NCBI RefSeq assembly: GCF_902499135.1
Contig: NZ_CABVPR010000039.1
Span: forward strand, 1 to 59,064
Length of the DNA stretch: 59,064 nucleotides
DNA from: Burkholderia dolosa
GTDB lineage: Bacteria > Pseudomonadota > Gammaproteobacteria > Burkholderiales > Burkholderiaceae
Reading direction: 5' to 3'
The translations under genes and the position numbers were made by a program. This document shows, one piece after another, positions 28,305 to 36,249 of the stretch (the first letter of the stretch is position 1; each line of letters starts with the position of its first letter). The notes beneath the pieces were generated by a model that made no database searches, was not told where the DNA came from, and saw nothing but the letters and a program-made list of their open reading frames with translations.

Positions 28305-28321
28305 TGTAACATCTTGTTACA
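28305..28321. promoter_or_regulatory. 17-bp palindromic operator-like site
   Basis: TGTAACA-TCT-TGTTACA: perfect 7-bp arms around a 3-base centre, in the 192-base gap between the protease gene and the HAD-PRTase gene. It is placed where a repressor controlling the second cargo operon would bind. The cognate regulator is unknown; the island encodes two HTH proteins. Confidence 0.5.
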
Positions 28322-28381
28322 CACGCCGCTGCCAACGGGTCCGATCCCGACGGCAAGAAATACAACAATCCTGGAGCATAT

Positions 28382-29635
28382 ATGTTCGACATTTGCCTAT
28401 TTGACTTGGACGAAACGCTCGTCAGAACGGAGGACATCAAGGATATTCGGGAGGCTGGAAAAAATAACGACACGCCCGCCTACAGGCGAGAAGTAGTAAC
28501 GGCACTCGGTCGCCGTGCGGATAGACATATATACAGCCAGGCATTCTTACAGGAGATTCGGGCGCGATTCCCTAACTTGCAGCTCGGGATTTTCACTCGT
28601 TCGCCCCGTAGCTATGCCGAGACTGTTCTTACTTGGGCATACCCAGGATTCAACTGGGACATTCTCGTCGCATATGAAGACGTTCCACGAACGAAACCAT
28701 ACGGAGATGGAATCGACCAGGCCATGGATCATTTCGGCATACTTGACGCCCAACATCTTCCGCGAACGATGCTCGTGGGTGACAGTGACGTAGACGTGAG
28801 ATCTGCTTACCACTGCGGTTGCGTTGTGACGCTCGACAAAGGAGCATGGCCGAATCCACGTCAAAGTGACCACTGGCGTGCGCTCGAGCATGTCCCTGAT
28901 GCGATTATCAACGCTCCGGATCAGATTTTGAGCGTTTTAGCGAATCCTACCCATTTCTTGCCAGAACTTGAGCGTACGCTGGCAACCAATGCGGCACGCC
29001 TAGGCGCCCCGCGCTTCGATAAGATCGGACATTTTGTTCCGAGATCAATTGGCGGCGACACTACTTCTTATCAAATTTATGTAAGTGGTCGATCATTTGC
29101 CAACTATGAATCAGTTCAATATCGAAAGGGGTGGCATCGATTAACCGAATCCATTGAAGAAAACAAAGATTCCGACATCTTTCCGGATGAGTGGGTGGAA
29201 ACCGTGCGCGCCTTCATCGCTAGCCAATATTACAGATTCTTTGGCCCATCGGAAATTATCGTGTCCGCAGTCCCACATAGGCCTGGTCGAAAACCCCGGT
29301 TGGAGAATTTCTTAGGTCAATTAGCAGCGTCTGTTGCCCAACGGCCCCTCCACGGGATCAACGTGTCCTGTGCACCAGGCCTCTTCGCCTACAAGCAGGG
29401 GGTGAGGTCTCAACATGGGGAGCATCTCGGGCGTGATGAGCGCTTCACGAACGTCCGAGATCACCTGTATATTCGGCAACCCGACCTTATCAAACCCAAG
29501 ACCTCGTTTCTGGTCATTGACGACGTCATGACGACCGGGGCATCGCTGATCTATGCGTACAAGTACCTAAAAGATGCGGGGGCCCTGGACGTGAAATGTC
29601 TCGCTTTTGCGAAGAACGTTGGTAACCTCTTCTGA
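28382..29635 (+). CDS. HAD hydrolase-phosphoribosyltransferase fusion protein
   Basis: 417 aa. The N-terminal half is a HAD-type hydrolase: nucleophile motif FDLDETLV (D8 and D10), a TRSPRSYAE segment, a lysine in RTKPYG and acidic motif GDSDVDVRSA (D134). The C-terminal half ends in a type I phosphoribosyltransferase PRPP-binding loop, VIDDVMTTGAS (D380/D381), resembling ComF. The fusion suggests sequential chemistry on a nucleotide or ribosyl phosphate, for example PRPP-dependent transfer and dephosphorylation. Its stop shares one base with the next start (TGATG), so it is made together with the DprA-like protein. Confidence 0.8.
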   Translation: MFDICLFDLDETLVRTEDIKDIREAGKNNDTPAYRREVVTALGRRADRHIYSQAFLQEIRARFPNLQLGIFTRSPRSYAETVLTWAYPGFNWDILVAYEDVPRTKPYGDGIDQAMDHFGILDAQHLPRTMLVGDSDVDVRSAYHCGCVVTLDKGAWPNPRQSDHWRALEHVPDAIINAPDQILSVLANPTHFLPELERTLATNAARLGAPRFDKIGHFVPRSIGGDTTSYQIYVSGRSFANYESVQYRKGWHRLTESIEENKDSDIFPDEWVETVRAFIASQYYRFFGPSEIIVSAVPHRPGRKPRLENFLGQLAASVAQRPLHGINVSCAPGLFAYKQGVRSQHGEHLGRDERFTNVRDHLYIRQPDLIKPKTSFLVIDDVMTTGASLIYAYKYLKDAGALDVKCLAFAKNVGNLF

Positions 29636-31437
29636 TGAACATCATCTCCTTTCCTACCGAGCGCCTTGTGGCGCTTTCATTCCTCACCGGCGTAGGGCCA
29701 GCGACCCTAAAGAAGGTCTTGGCCATCCCCCGGTTTGAGGACATGGATGTTAGGGAACTAGCCGCTCGGATTCCAGCGATCTCGAAGGCTATGAGTGTTC
29801 CAGCCGCATGGGAAAGCGCTCTAGACAAGGTAGATCAACAGATTAGAGAGGCAAAACGTGTCGAGGCTCGCATACTATCCGCGTACGATGCTGAGTACCC
29901 GCGTTTGCTGGCAGCAACAAAGGACGATCCACTTATCCTGTACGTTCGGGGCGCCCTGTCGCAGACCCCAGAACAATCCGTCGCAATCATCGGCACTCGC
30001 GAACCCACGGCACATGGAAAACGCATAGCAGCCCGCATCGCCGAATTTTTTGTCGAACACCAATGGAGCGTCGTCAGCGGGTTAGCACTTGGATGTGATG
30101 CCGTCGCTCACCAAGCCACCTTGGACGCTGGTGGTCATACGGTAGTAGTCTTGGCGCATGGTCATCAAACAATTGCACCGGCGCGGCACAAGAAATTGGC
30201 AAACGACATACTTGATGCGGGAGGCGCCCTAGTTAGCGAATACCCGTTCGGTCGCGAGATACAAAAACAACAATACGTGAAACGCGATCGCACGCAGGCC
30301 GGTATGGCGCAAGGGGTCGTAATGATCCAATCTGACGTCGTCGGAGGCAGTCTACACGCCTCGCGGGCGGCGCTCGACTATAAGCGATGGCTGGCAGTTC
30401 CATACCCAACTGACAAGGATCGGGAACACCAAGAACCCAAGATACAGGCAAACCTCCTGATTGCCGACGGGGCAGACAGTGAGCGAGCAGAGCTGCTTCA
30501 TTGTTCAACTGAATCCCTAAGTCGTGTATTGATCCTTAGCAGCAGAGATGATTACTTAGCAATGCTTGAATCCTCGCAATCTGTTCACAGCGTTGGCACA
30601 CCGGCAACGCTCATGCCACGAGGTACGCAAGCGCGTCTACATGATGCTTTGGAGCTAGAAATCTATTCCGATGCAAAAATCGACGAGTCCCGCAATCTCT
30701 ATCGCAATACAAAGCCGCAATTTCCGCCAGCATTTGAACTCGCGGCCCAATCTAGCTCCGAGGCTCACATTCCCACCGCTAAGTCGGCCCCGGTTACGTC
30801 GGAAGAGAATGTTGCCACTCACCACTGCCTTTGCCACACGTCAATATTACAGTGTCCCTCAGCTGATACCGCCAACACCTCGTGGAACGAATTGGCTATC
30901 GACATGCCTGCTGTCTCCACGGCCCTAGATGCTCGATTAAGGTACCTACAGAGTCGGCTCGACTCCGCAAACTGCATTTATCGTGAATTGGACTCGGAAA
31001 GTTCACGCACAAGCGTACAAACGCTTCTGCTGACTATCGACGATTTCCTAGCTCAGTTGGAACGTGCCGCCGATTTCTTGCTGGCCATTGAGCATCTGTT
31101 CAAATCGGCAGAAGACGATAAGGGTCGCACCAAGAACGACGCCCCTCAAGATCTCGCCACATTGAAAGCCGATATAGCCTTCGATGCTCAAACGAATAGC
31201 ACAAGGCAGTCTGATCGAAAATTCATGGCTACGTTGAGCGCCCTACTACACGCGTCCACATATCGCTTATTGACTGGACGCTGGGACAAGCTCGACGACC
31301 TCGATGAACGATCGAATGTTGTTGCGACCGGCGTATCCAGCGATGTTGCGGATACTTTGCAGCAAGCAAAAATTTCCGTCGAAGAACTAGTAACTGATTT
31401 TAACGACCTAGCAAAAATGGTTCTATATGCCAAATAG
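29635..31437 (+). CDS. DprA-like (SLOG-domain) protein with long unique C-terminus
   Basis: 600 aa. An N-terminal helix-hairpin-helix-like segment (LTGVGPATLKKVL) and a DprA/SLOG Rossmann core (GTREPTAHGKR from G120, SGLALGCDAVAHQ near 148, KRDRTQAGMAQG from K216, VGGSLHASR) match the chromosomal DprA in order and spacing. Unlike that protein, it has no winged helix; instead about 280 residues of mostly helical, unrecognised sequence follow, with coiled-coil-like stretches near 480-520. SLOG domains bind nucleotides or nucleotide-derived ligands. With the coupled HAD-PRTase this looks like a metabolite-making enzyme plus sensor. Not needed for transformation, by inference. Confidence 0.75.
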   Translation: MNIISFPTERLVALSFLTGVGPATLKKVLAIPRFEDMDVRELAARIPAISKAMSVPAAWESALDKVDQQIREAKRVEARILSAYDAEYPRLLAATKDDPLILYVRGALSQTPEQSVAIIGTREPTAHGKRIAARIAEFFVEHQWSVVSGLALGCDAVAHQATLDAGGHTVVVLAHGHQTIAPARHKKLANDILDAGGALVSEYPFGREIQKQQYVKRDRTQAGMAQGVVMIQSDVVGGSLHASRAALDYKRWLAVPYPTDKDREHQEPKIQANLLIADGADSERAELLHCSTESLSRVLILSSRDDYLAMLESSQSVHSVGTPATLMPRGTQARLHDALELEIYSDAKIDESRNLYRNTKPQFPPAFELAAQSSSEAHIPTAKSAPVTSEENVATHHCLCHTSILQCPSADTANTSWNELAIDMPAVSTALDARLRYLQSRLDSANCIYRELDSESSRTSVQTLLLTIDDFLAQLERAADFLLAIEHLFKSAEDDKGRTKNDAPQDLATLKADIAFDAQTNSTRQSDRKFMATLSALLHASTYRLLTGRWDKLDDLDERSNVVATGVSSDVADTLQQAKISVEELVTDFNDLAKMVLYAK

Positions 31438-31458
31438 CTAACCTCTTCCAGCTCCTAA

Positions 31459-31483
31459 GGGGGCGCTGAGATCGAGAGCCCCC
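31459..31483 (+). terminator. Hairpin after the DprA-like gene
   Basis: GGGGGC and GCCCCC arms (31459-31464 and 31478-31483) 22 bases after the stop codon. There is no T-tract, so it is a weak terminator call. Confidence 0.35.
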
Positions 31484-31567
31484 ATAAGATACAACTAGGT
31501 TCGTGTAAATATATGATGTTCACCGGCGAATGCCTATCCTGCCTTAGAACCAAACCGATCGCTTTTC

Positions 31568-31586
31568 TTGCGCTGTCGCAATTTTT
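31568..31586. repeat. Solo copy of a terminator arm
   Basis: TTGCGCTGTCGCAATTTTT is identical to the right arm of the terminator at 32640-32658. Here the matching left arm is missing, so it cannot form the same hairpin. With that terminator it brackets the histidine phosphatase gene. Confidence 0.6.
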
Positions 31587-31704
31587 CGCCTCACAGCCAC
31601 ACTCGATGACTTGCCCTGCAAGCCATCGCCCTAGTTGCCATCAGAGAAGACCGGTAGCGCGCCCTGCGCGCGAGATCTAACCGATAGAGCGGGCGGAATC
31701 GTTC

Positions 31705-32454
31705 GTGAAATGCTCCTGCGGCTGCAACGCGGAAACTGCGCTACTCTCCTGCGCTGAAGAACTACCGCCCGACCGGCACCCTGATGACATGCCTGTTCGA
31801 ACACGTCCCCCTGTGCCAGTCCTCCGCGTAGCGTGCTTTCGCCATGGCGAGAGCGCCGCGAACGCTGGAGACGCCACCGACGATCCTGCATCCATCCCAT
31901 TGACCGAAAGGGGGGCGCAGCAAGCTATCGCAATCGCCCGGCGCTTTACTTCCCCTCCGGGCATCGTGATCTGCTCGCCCTTCTATCGCGCACAGCAAAC
32001 AGCCGCTCCAACGCTCGGTCAATTTCCTTTGACACCGTTCGAGACATGGCCGATTCAAGAATTCACATACCTTGCACCCGCGAGGTGTACAGGCACGTCG
32101 GCGGCGCAGCGTCGTCCATGGGTTGAAACGTACTGGGATACGTCCGATCCGACGCTTGTCGACGGACCAGGAGCAGAATCGTTCGGAGCGTTCATCGAAC
32201 GTGTGCGGGCCGCGTTGAGTCGCCTCACGAAACTCCCCTGCTCGTCAGATCTCACGGCGGCGATGTTCGGCCACGGTCAGTTTTTCCAAGCGATGCGATG
32301 GTTGATCGAGACTGGCGCTCCAATCATCGATGCCGAAGCCATGCGAGCGTTCCGGCTGATCGATCAACGAAGCCCTATGCCCAATGGAGACGGCTTTGTC
32401 GCGACGTTCGACGGACGGTTATGGGCGCTTGAACAGGACTCGCTGATACGCTGA
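31705..32454 (+). CDS. Histidine phosphatase family protein
   Basis: 249 aa from the first ATG, 221 if the ATG at 31789 is used. The phosphoglycerate-mutase-like core has the RHG motif (ACFRHGESAANAG) and the second catalytic histidine in AAMFGHGQFF. The region before 31789 contains a copy of a repeat found twice more downstream, so the shorter start is plausible; neither start has a strong ribosome-binding site. Substrate unknown; candidates include sugar phosphates, nucleotides or phosphohistidine. It follows the DprA-like gene by 267 bases. Confidence 0.75.
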   Translation: MKCSCGCNAETALLSCAEELPPDRHPDDMPVRTRPPVPVLRVACFRHGESAANAGDATDDPASIPLTERGAQQAIAIARRFTSPPGIVICSPFYRAQQTAAPTLGQFPLTPFETWPIQEFTYLAPARCTGTSAAQRRPWVETYWDTSDPTLVDGPGAESFGAFIERVRAALSRLTKLPCSSDLTAAMFGHGQFFQAMRWLIETGAPIIDAEAMRAFRLIDQRSPMPNGDGFVATFDGRLWALEQDSLIR

Positions 32455-32581
32455 ACAACTACCGCCCGGCCACCAGCTCAGCACTAGCTCCACTTTTTCA
32501 TGATCGCAAGGAATGTTCACAACACGCAGCTGCTCGAGTTCGGATTTTGTGAACAGCGTGCGTGCGCTGAACAACTACCGC
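31751..32581. repeat. Three copies of an 18-bp motif around the phosphatase gene
   Basis: GCGCTGAACAACTACCGC occurs at 32564-32581. A 17-base version, CGCTGAACAACTACCGC, lies at 32449-32465 and covers the stop codon. A one-mismatch copy (GCGCTGAAGAACTACCGC) lies at 31751-31768. Similarity continues for about 10 bases (CCGGCCACC-like). All are in the same orientation. Confidence 0.6.
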
Positions 32582-32614
32582 AGGCCGACCACCAAACCGC
32601 GAGCCCGGCCAGTC

Positions 32615-32659
32615 AAAAAATTGCGACAGCGCAAGAAATTTGCGCTGTCGCAATTTTTT
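32615..32659. terminator. Strong bidirectional terminator between cargo and mobilisation modules
   Basis: A perfect 20-bp stem (AAAAAATTGCGACAGCGCAA with its complement 32640-32659) around a 5-base loop, with A-run on one side and T-run on the other. It separates the plus-strand cargo genes from the minus-strand relaxase gene. Confidence 0.92.
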
Positions 32660-32670
32660 GAGAAGATCGG

Positions 32671-33723
32671 CTACCTAGTCGGATCGTCCGGTACACGCTC
32701 GCCGCCCGGTACTGTCGGCCGCTGGATTTCAACGTGCCGCTCACCTGACTTGCCGGGACGATCCCCGGCCATTGGGTCATATGCAAGCTGAACGGCCGGC
32801 ATTTGCTTGACCAGATTCACGATTTCAACGGCCAGCGTTCGATCGCCTACGTCCTCTGACTCGGCCATGGCACGCGCTATCGCACCATATGCTCGTATCA
32901 CTTTTTTGTCTGTCTCGATACGTATGCGGCGCACTTCATCGCACATCGGGCTGCGGGGCCGGTCAGGTACCACATCGCGCTTTTCCCGCATGTTCGTCAC
33001 TGGTTGAGGTATGGCCCGCTTCGTTACGCCGCGCGCCTGCCGACGAGTCGCATTTGCTTCGATCCCGTGCTCACGCAAATGCTCGGCGAACGACTCTCGC
33101 CAACTCTGCAAATCGGCCTTTCGAGGATTGAGCCTCGTCCCATCGTTCGATCGAGCCATGACGCATAGATGCACATGAGGGTGCGCCTCATCGGTATGGC
33201 ACGCAAACACGTAACGGAAATCGCCCCCAAACTCATCCGCGGCCAAGGCACGAACAGAATCGTGAACTGCTGCTCTATCGGTGCCGGGCGGCATCGAGAA
33301 TACGATATTGAATGCTTCGCGGACGGTGCTGTCCTCCGGAATACCGAAGCCTCCGTGCTGAAGCTCCCTCTTGAGATAGCGAATATCGTCGCTACCGACG
33401 AGCTTGTCTCCATCTTGGTTTTCGAGGACGACCTCGCCATTTCGAGAAATGTAGTCGAGGTGGGCTCGGATAGCCTTCATGCCCCTGCCCCCGCCACTGA
33501 TCTTGACGACAACCTCAGGCACCTTCTTTGTCGTCGCCTTCAGCATTTGTCGAACTCTCGCCGCAGCTACCGGAGTCGAGTCTTTACGTTGTGAGGAACG
33601 CCGAGGCGGTAGCGTCACGCCGGTACCAGCTTTTCGCGGTCGGACTGGACGCAGCGCATCCCCATAAAGCTCGTCGCCCCACGTTTGCAAGATTCCGTCG
33701 ACGTAAATTTTAGGCAGCGTCAC
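32671..33723 (-). CDS. MobA/VirD2-type relaxase
   Basis: 350 aa mobilisation nuclease that nicks oriT and stays attached to the transferred strand. A likely catalytic tyrosine is Y91 in HLDYISRNG. The metal-binding histidine triad is in HTDEAHPHVHL (H176, H181, H183, H185 region). The basic N-terminus and the C-terminal 100 residues are not assigned. It is the last gene of the minus-strand mobilisation operon. Confidence 0.87.
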   Translation of the reverse strand: MTLPKIYVDGILQTWGDELYGDALRPVRPRKAGTGVTLPPRRSSQRKDSTPVAAARVRQMLKATTKKVPEVVVKISGGGRGMKAIRAHLDYISRNGEVVLENQDGDKLVGSDDIRYLKRELQHGGFGIPEDSTVREAFNIVFSMPPGTDRAAVHDSVRALAADEFGGDFRYVFACHTDEAHPHVHLCVMARSNDGTRLNPRKADLQSWRESFAEHLREHGIEANATRRQARGVTKRAIPQPVTNMREKRDVVPDRPRSPMCDEVRRIRIETDKKVIRAYGAIARAMAESEDVGDRTLAVEIVNLVKQMPAVQLAYDPMAGDRPGKSGERHVEIQRPTVPGGERVPDDPTR

Positions 33724-33785
33724 ATCGCCCCCTTGTTCGACCTGACAGAAGCATCATCAGCCGACAGACAACTGCTTTCGGCTCA

Positions 33786-34826
33786 TTACCTACGTCCCAA
33801 CAGACGTTCATGCGTGGCCCGCTGATATGCGGGTATCTGACCGTCCCCGCTGCCAGATGGACGTCCGGCACCTCGTCCCGCATCCCCTGATATCGAACCG
33901 CCTCCGTTCTCGGTCTTCAAAAATGGTTGATTCTGCTCTCCGCCGAACCCGCCACTCGACAGCCGCCCGAGGAACGCACCAACGGCCATTGCCGCCGCCC
34001 CCGATATCGCAGCACCGCCACTTATACCGGCCGCGACACTTGGGAGTTGAATAATCAGCACGTTGATAGCCCCGGCCAAAGCCAGCAAGCTGAACGCATC
34101 TCCCAACGGATTGTTTGTTGCGGAGCCCGCGAGCAGACCATTGACGAAGGTCTCGTAGATCGACAAACAAATTCCCGCCGCCGCCGCCAAGAAGAAGATC
34201 AGCACGCTGTAGTTCGCAATCTTGGACACCCACCCTTCTGCAAACCGCTTCGTTGGACCGAAGGCAAGACAGGCGAGGAATAAGGGGCCGACGGCCAGCA
34301 TGAATGAGAGCGCGACCTTCGCCAGGAGCAGCAAGCCAGCCATAACTAATTCGGCAAGCGCCGCAGATACGCCCACAATCAACGCAGAAATGAGATCAGC
34401 AATTCCGCCCCACGGCATGAGATTGGTACCTCGCTCCCACAGCATCTGCGTGAGTGCGAAAGCCTTCGAATCGAGCTGGTCGATCGCGGAAAACACATTA
34501 CTCGTCGTGCCCGGCATGACGGTTTGCACTAGTCCCGTTGTCAGACCGTTCACAAATTCGACTACGTTCGCTTGATAGGCCCCGGAACCCAATGCAACCG
34601 CCAGTATCGCGGACATCTTGAACGCACGCACCGCGAACTGATGCACAGGTTCATGGACTTCGCCGCGCATTACCGTCCATCCATACATGAGAATCCAGAT
34701 CGTTACCCCTGCCATGACAGCCGGAGTAATGCCGCTTGCAATCGATGACGAAACGCTCGTCACAAACGTCGAGAGGGCGTTGTCGATCGACCCAGAGAGG
34801 AATTGCCACAATCCTTGTGCCATCAT
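33786..34826 (-). CDS. VirB6/TrbL-like conjugal membrane protein
   Basis: 346 aa polytopic inner-membrane protein. Several hydrophobic segments are visible (AVMAGVTIWILMYGW, AFKMSAILAVAL, ISALIVGVSAALAEL, VALSFMLAVGPLFLACLAF, YSVLIFFLAAAAGIC, LLALAGAINVLII), followed by a Gly/Ser-rich cytoplasmic tail. This is the TrbL/VirB6 type IV secretion channel family. The second-ATG pair at 34826/34823 has AGGGGGC upstream; the 34847 start is less likely. It overlaps the lipoprotein gene by four bases. Confidence 0.83.
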   Translation of the reverse strand: MMAQGLWQFLSGSIDNALSTFVTSVSSSIASGITPAVMAGVTIWILMYGWTVMRGEVHEPVHQFAVRAFKMSAILAVALGSGAYQANVVEFVNGLTTGLVQTVMPGTTSNVFSAIDQLDSKAFALTQMLWERGTNLMPWGGIADLISALIVGVSAALAELVMAGLLLLAKVALSFMLAVGPLFLACLAFGPTKRFAEGWVSKIANYSVLIFFLAAAAGICLSIYETFVNGLLAGSATNNPLGDAFSLLALAGAINVLIIQLPSVAAGISGGAAISGAAAMAVGAFLGRLSSGGFGGEQNQPFLKTENGGGSISGDAGRGAGRPSGSGDGQIPAYQRATHERLLGRR

Positions 34827-34969
34827 CGTGCCCCCTGTTTGTTCCAACCGAACTGACTAGCAGGTACCGGCGCGAGGTTGTCTTGCGCCCGCGTTCTGCT
34901 GGATTCGTTACCTTCCTTCTTGCACGAGGCAAGAGCAACAATCGCGATACAGATGAAGAGCAGCTTCAT
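34823..34969 (-). CDS. Small lipoprotein (TrbK/VirB7-like)
   Basis: 48 aa. Lipoprotein signal peptide MKLLFICIAIVALASC with the lipobox LASC, acylation at C16, then a hydrophilic tail of 32 residues. It sits immediately before the VirB6-like gene with ATGA overlaps on both sides. Tiny lipoproteins in this position serve either as VirB7-type pilot components or TrbK/Eex-type entry-exclusion factors; the sequence does not decide between them. Confidence 0.78.
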   Translation of the reverse strand: MKLLFICIAIVALASCKKEGNESSRTRAQDNLAPVPASQFGWNKQGAR

Positions 34970-35274
34970 TGAGCATCCTCCTCGCTAGCGCGGAGCCCTG
35001 CGTTTGCGCGCCTGTAGCCAACAACGAACGTCACGAAAAGCGCCGTGATCACGTACAACCCGTCATTGTGGGCAAAGCCGAAAAGCTGACGAGCACCCAG
35101 CACAAGCAGCGCGATGTACGCGAGCATCGACGCAAGATCTCCAACGAAATAGGTGGGCGTATGGACGAAGTAGCCGAGCAACTGGCGATTTCTGACGAGG
35201 AAGTTCCAGTCGAGACAATGGATATAAAACAGGAAGCTCGAAACCAGAAAAATGAGCACCCAAAGAGAAATCAT
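34966..35274 (-). CDS. Small inner-membrane protein of the mobilisation operon
   Basis: 102 aa with three hydrophobic segments (LWVLIFLVSSFLFYIHC, LASMLAYIALLVLGA, VITALFVTFVVGY). No family recognised. It overlaps both neighbours by four bases (ATGA), so it belongs to the same translationally coupled set as the VirB6-like protein and the lipoprotein, suggesting a role with the transfer channel or entry exclusion. Confidence 0.72.
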   Translation of the reverse strand: MISLWVLIFLVSSFLFYIHCLDWNFLVRNRQLLGYFVHTPTYFVGDLASMLAYIALLVLGARQLFGFAHNDGLYVITALFVTFVVGYRRANAGLRASEEDAQ

Positions 35275-35696
35275 GGCCGGTCTCCCTGTTGAGCGCCCAG
35301 GGGGCGCAAGGGCCGAAGGTCCACTTTTGCAAGACGGCTGCCCTGAGCCCTCGCAGGGCGAGGCTCATCGTGTCGCAGAGGTATCTCGTGGCAATCCCAC
35401 ACCCCGAGGTCCAGGAGAACGTGCTCAAAATCCAAGTCAACATCCAAGTCCAGTAACGCATCAGCGCAAGCGCTGATGGACTTGAACCAAACCGCCGAGC
35501 CATCGCGAAATACGGGTGTGGAGCGGGATGCGCTCAACACATATACGGCGAAGCCGCGATACCGATTCGCTCGAAGCAACAGCGTGGGAATGGGTTGAGC
35601 GCGGCGTCTGGCTATACCTTTGTATGTAGCAGGCCGAACCTTCTGTGGAACCAGTGTTTTCAGGTCGGACCAGTCGTAGTGCGGTTTCAATTGCAT
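35271..35696 (-). CDS. Hypothetical protein in the mobilisation operon
   Basis: 141 aa, no membrane segment, no recognised domain. The middle has a beta-strand-like FAVYVLSASRSTPVFRDG and an acidic stretch (LDLDVDLDFEHVLLDL); the tail is basic and Pro-rich. The ATG at 35696 is preceded by GGAGG at five bases. It overlaps the downstream membrane-protein gene by four bases. A relaxosome accessory role is possible but not shown. Confidence 0.65.
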   Translation of the reverse strand: MQLKPHYDWSDLKTLVPQKVRPATYKGIARRRAQPIPTLLLRANRYRGFAVYVLSASRSTPVFRDGSAVWFKSISACADALLDLDVDLDFEHVLLDLGVWDCHEIPLRHDEPRPARAQGSRLAKVDLRPLRPLGAQQGDRP

Positions 35697-35709
35697 GTGG
35701 ACCTCCAGG

Positions 35710-36249
35710 TTAGCGGGACCAGCGCTGAACATTCGATTGAATGAGCGCCCCCACGGTGGTTGTGTGCGATTTGATCTCGCTCGCAAGAGACTCGATTACC
35801 TCGGGTCGAAAACGTGTGAGCTCGGTCGGCGCGGTGTTCAGCGCACGAGTGATCTGATTGAGATTGCGGCCAATAGCAAGAAGTCGACTGTTCGAAGATG
35901 CCAGTTGCTCAAGCTCCCCCTGTCCGAACTGAGGTGAACCGGTCAGTCGAGCTCGAATGAGAGCGACAATCCAGGAATTCACGGAAAAGCCCTCGGCGGC
36001 TGCTATCGCTACAACTGCTCGATGCTCGTCCACCGTTACGCGAACCTCTACTCGCGCCTTCACGCGGGACGCACCCGACAAGTCAATTTTCAGCGGGGCC
36101 GCGGCATAAGGCTCACGCCCGATGAGTTTTCGAATGACTTGCCTTGTTGCGTCGCTCGGCGATATCCCGTGCGAACGACAATAGGCAACCCAGTCTCGCT
36201 TGAGCGGGCCGAGCTGAACGCTAAGCACGCCATTGCTTCGATCTGTCAT
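35710..36249 (-). CDS. mobC: MobC-like relaxosome accessory protein
   Basis: 179 aa. The C-terminal half contains the MobC family block LLAIGRNLNQITRALN; the N-terminal half resembles a ribbon-helix-helix-like DNA-binding region. MobC proteins bind at oriT and help the relaxase open DNA. It starts the coupled mobilisation genes, with the 212-base gap upstream being a candidate oriT. Confidence 0.8.
   Translation of the reverse strand: MTDRSNGVLSVQLGPLKRDWVAYCRSHGISPSDATRQVIRKLIGREPYAAAPLKIDLSGASRVKARVEVRVTVDEHRAVVAIAAAEGFSVNSWIVALIRARLTGSPQFGQGELEQLASSNSRLLAIGRNLNQITRALNTAPTELTRFRPEVIESLASEIKSHTTTVGALIQSNVQRWSR

Noticed and set aside
29635-31437. Island DprA-like gene as an ordinary competence dprA
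   Set aside because: A complete dprA exists at 14362, and this one lacks the winged helix, has a long extra C-terminus and is coupled to a HAD-PRTase.
31751-32581. The repeats around the phosphatase gene as integron attC sites
   Set aside because: No GTTRRRY/RYYYAAC core pair at suitable spacing and no integron integrase; copies are simple direct repeats.
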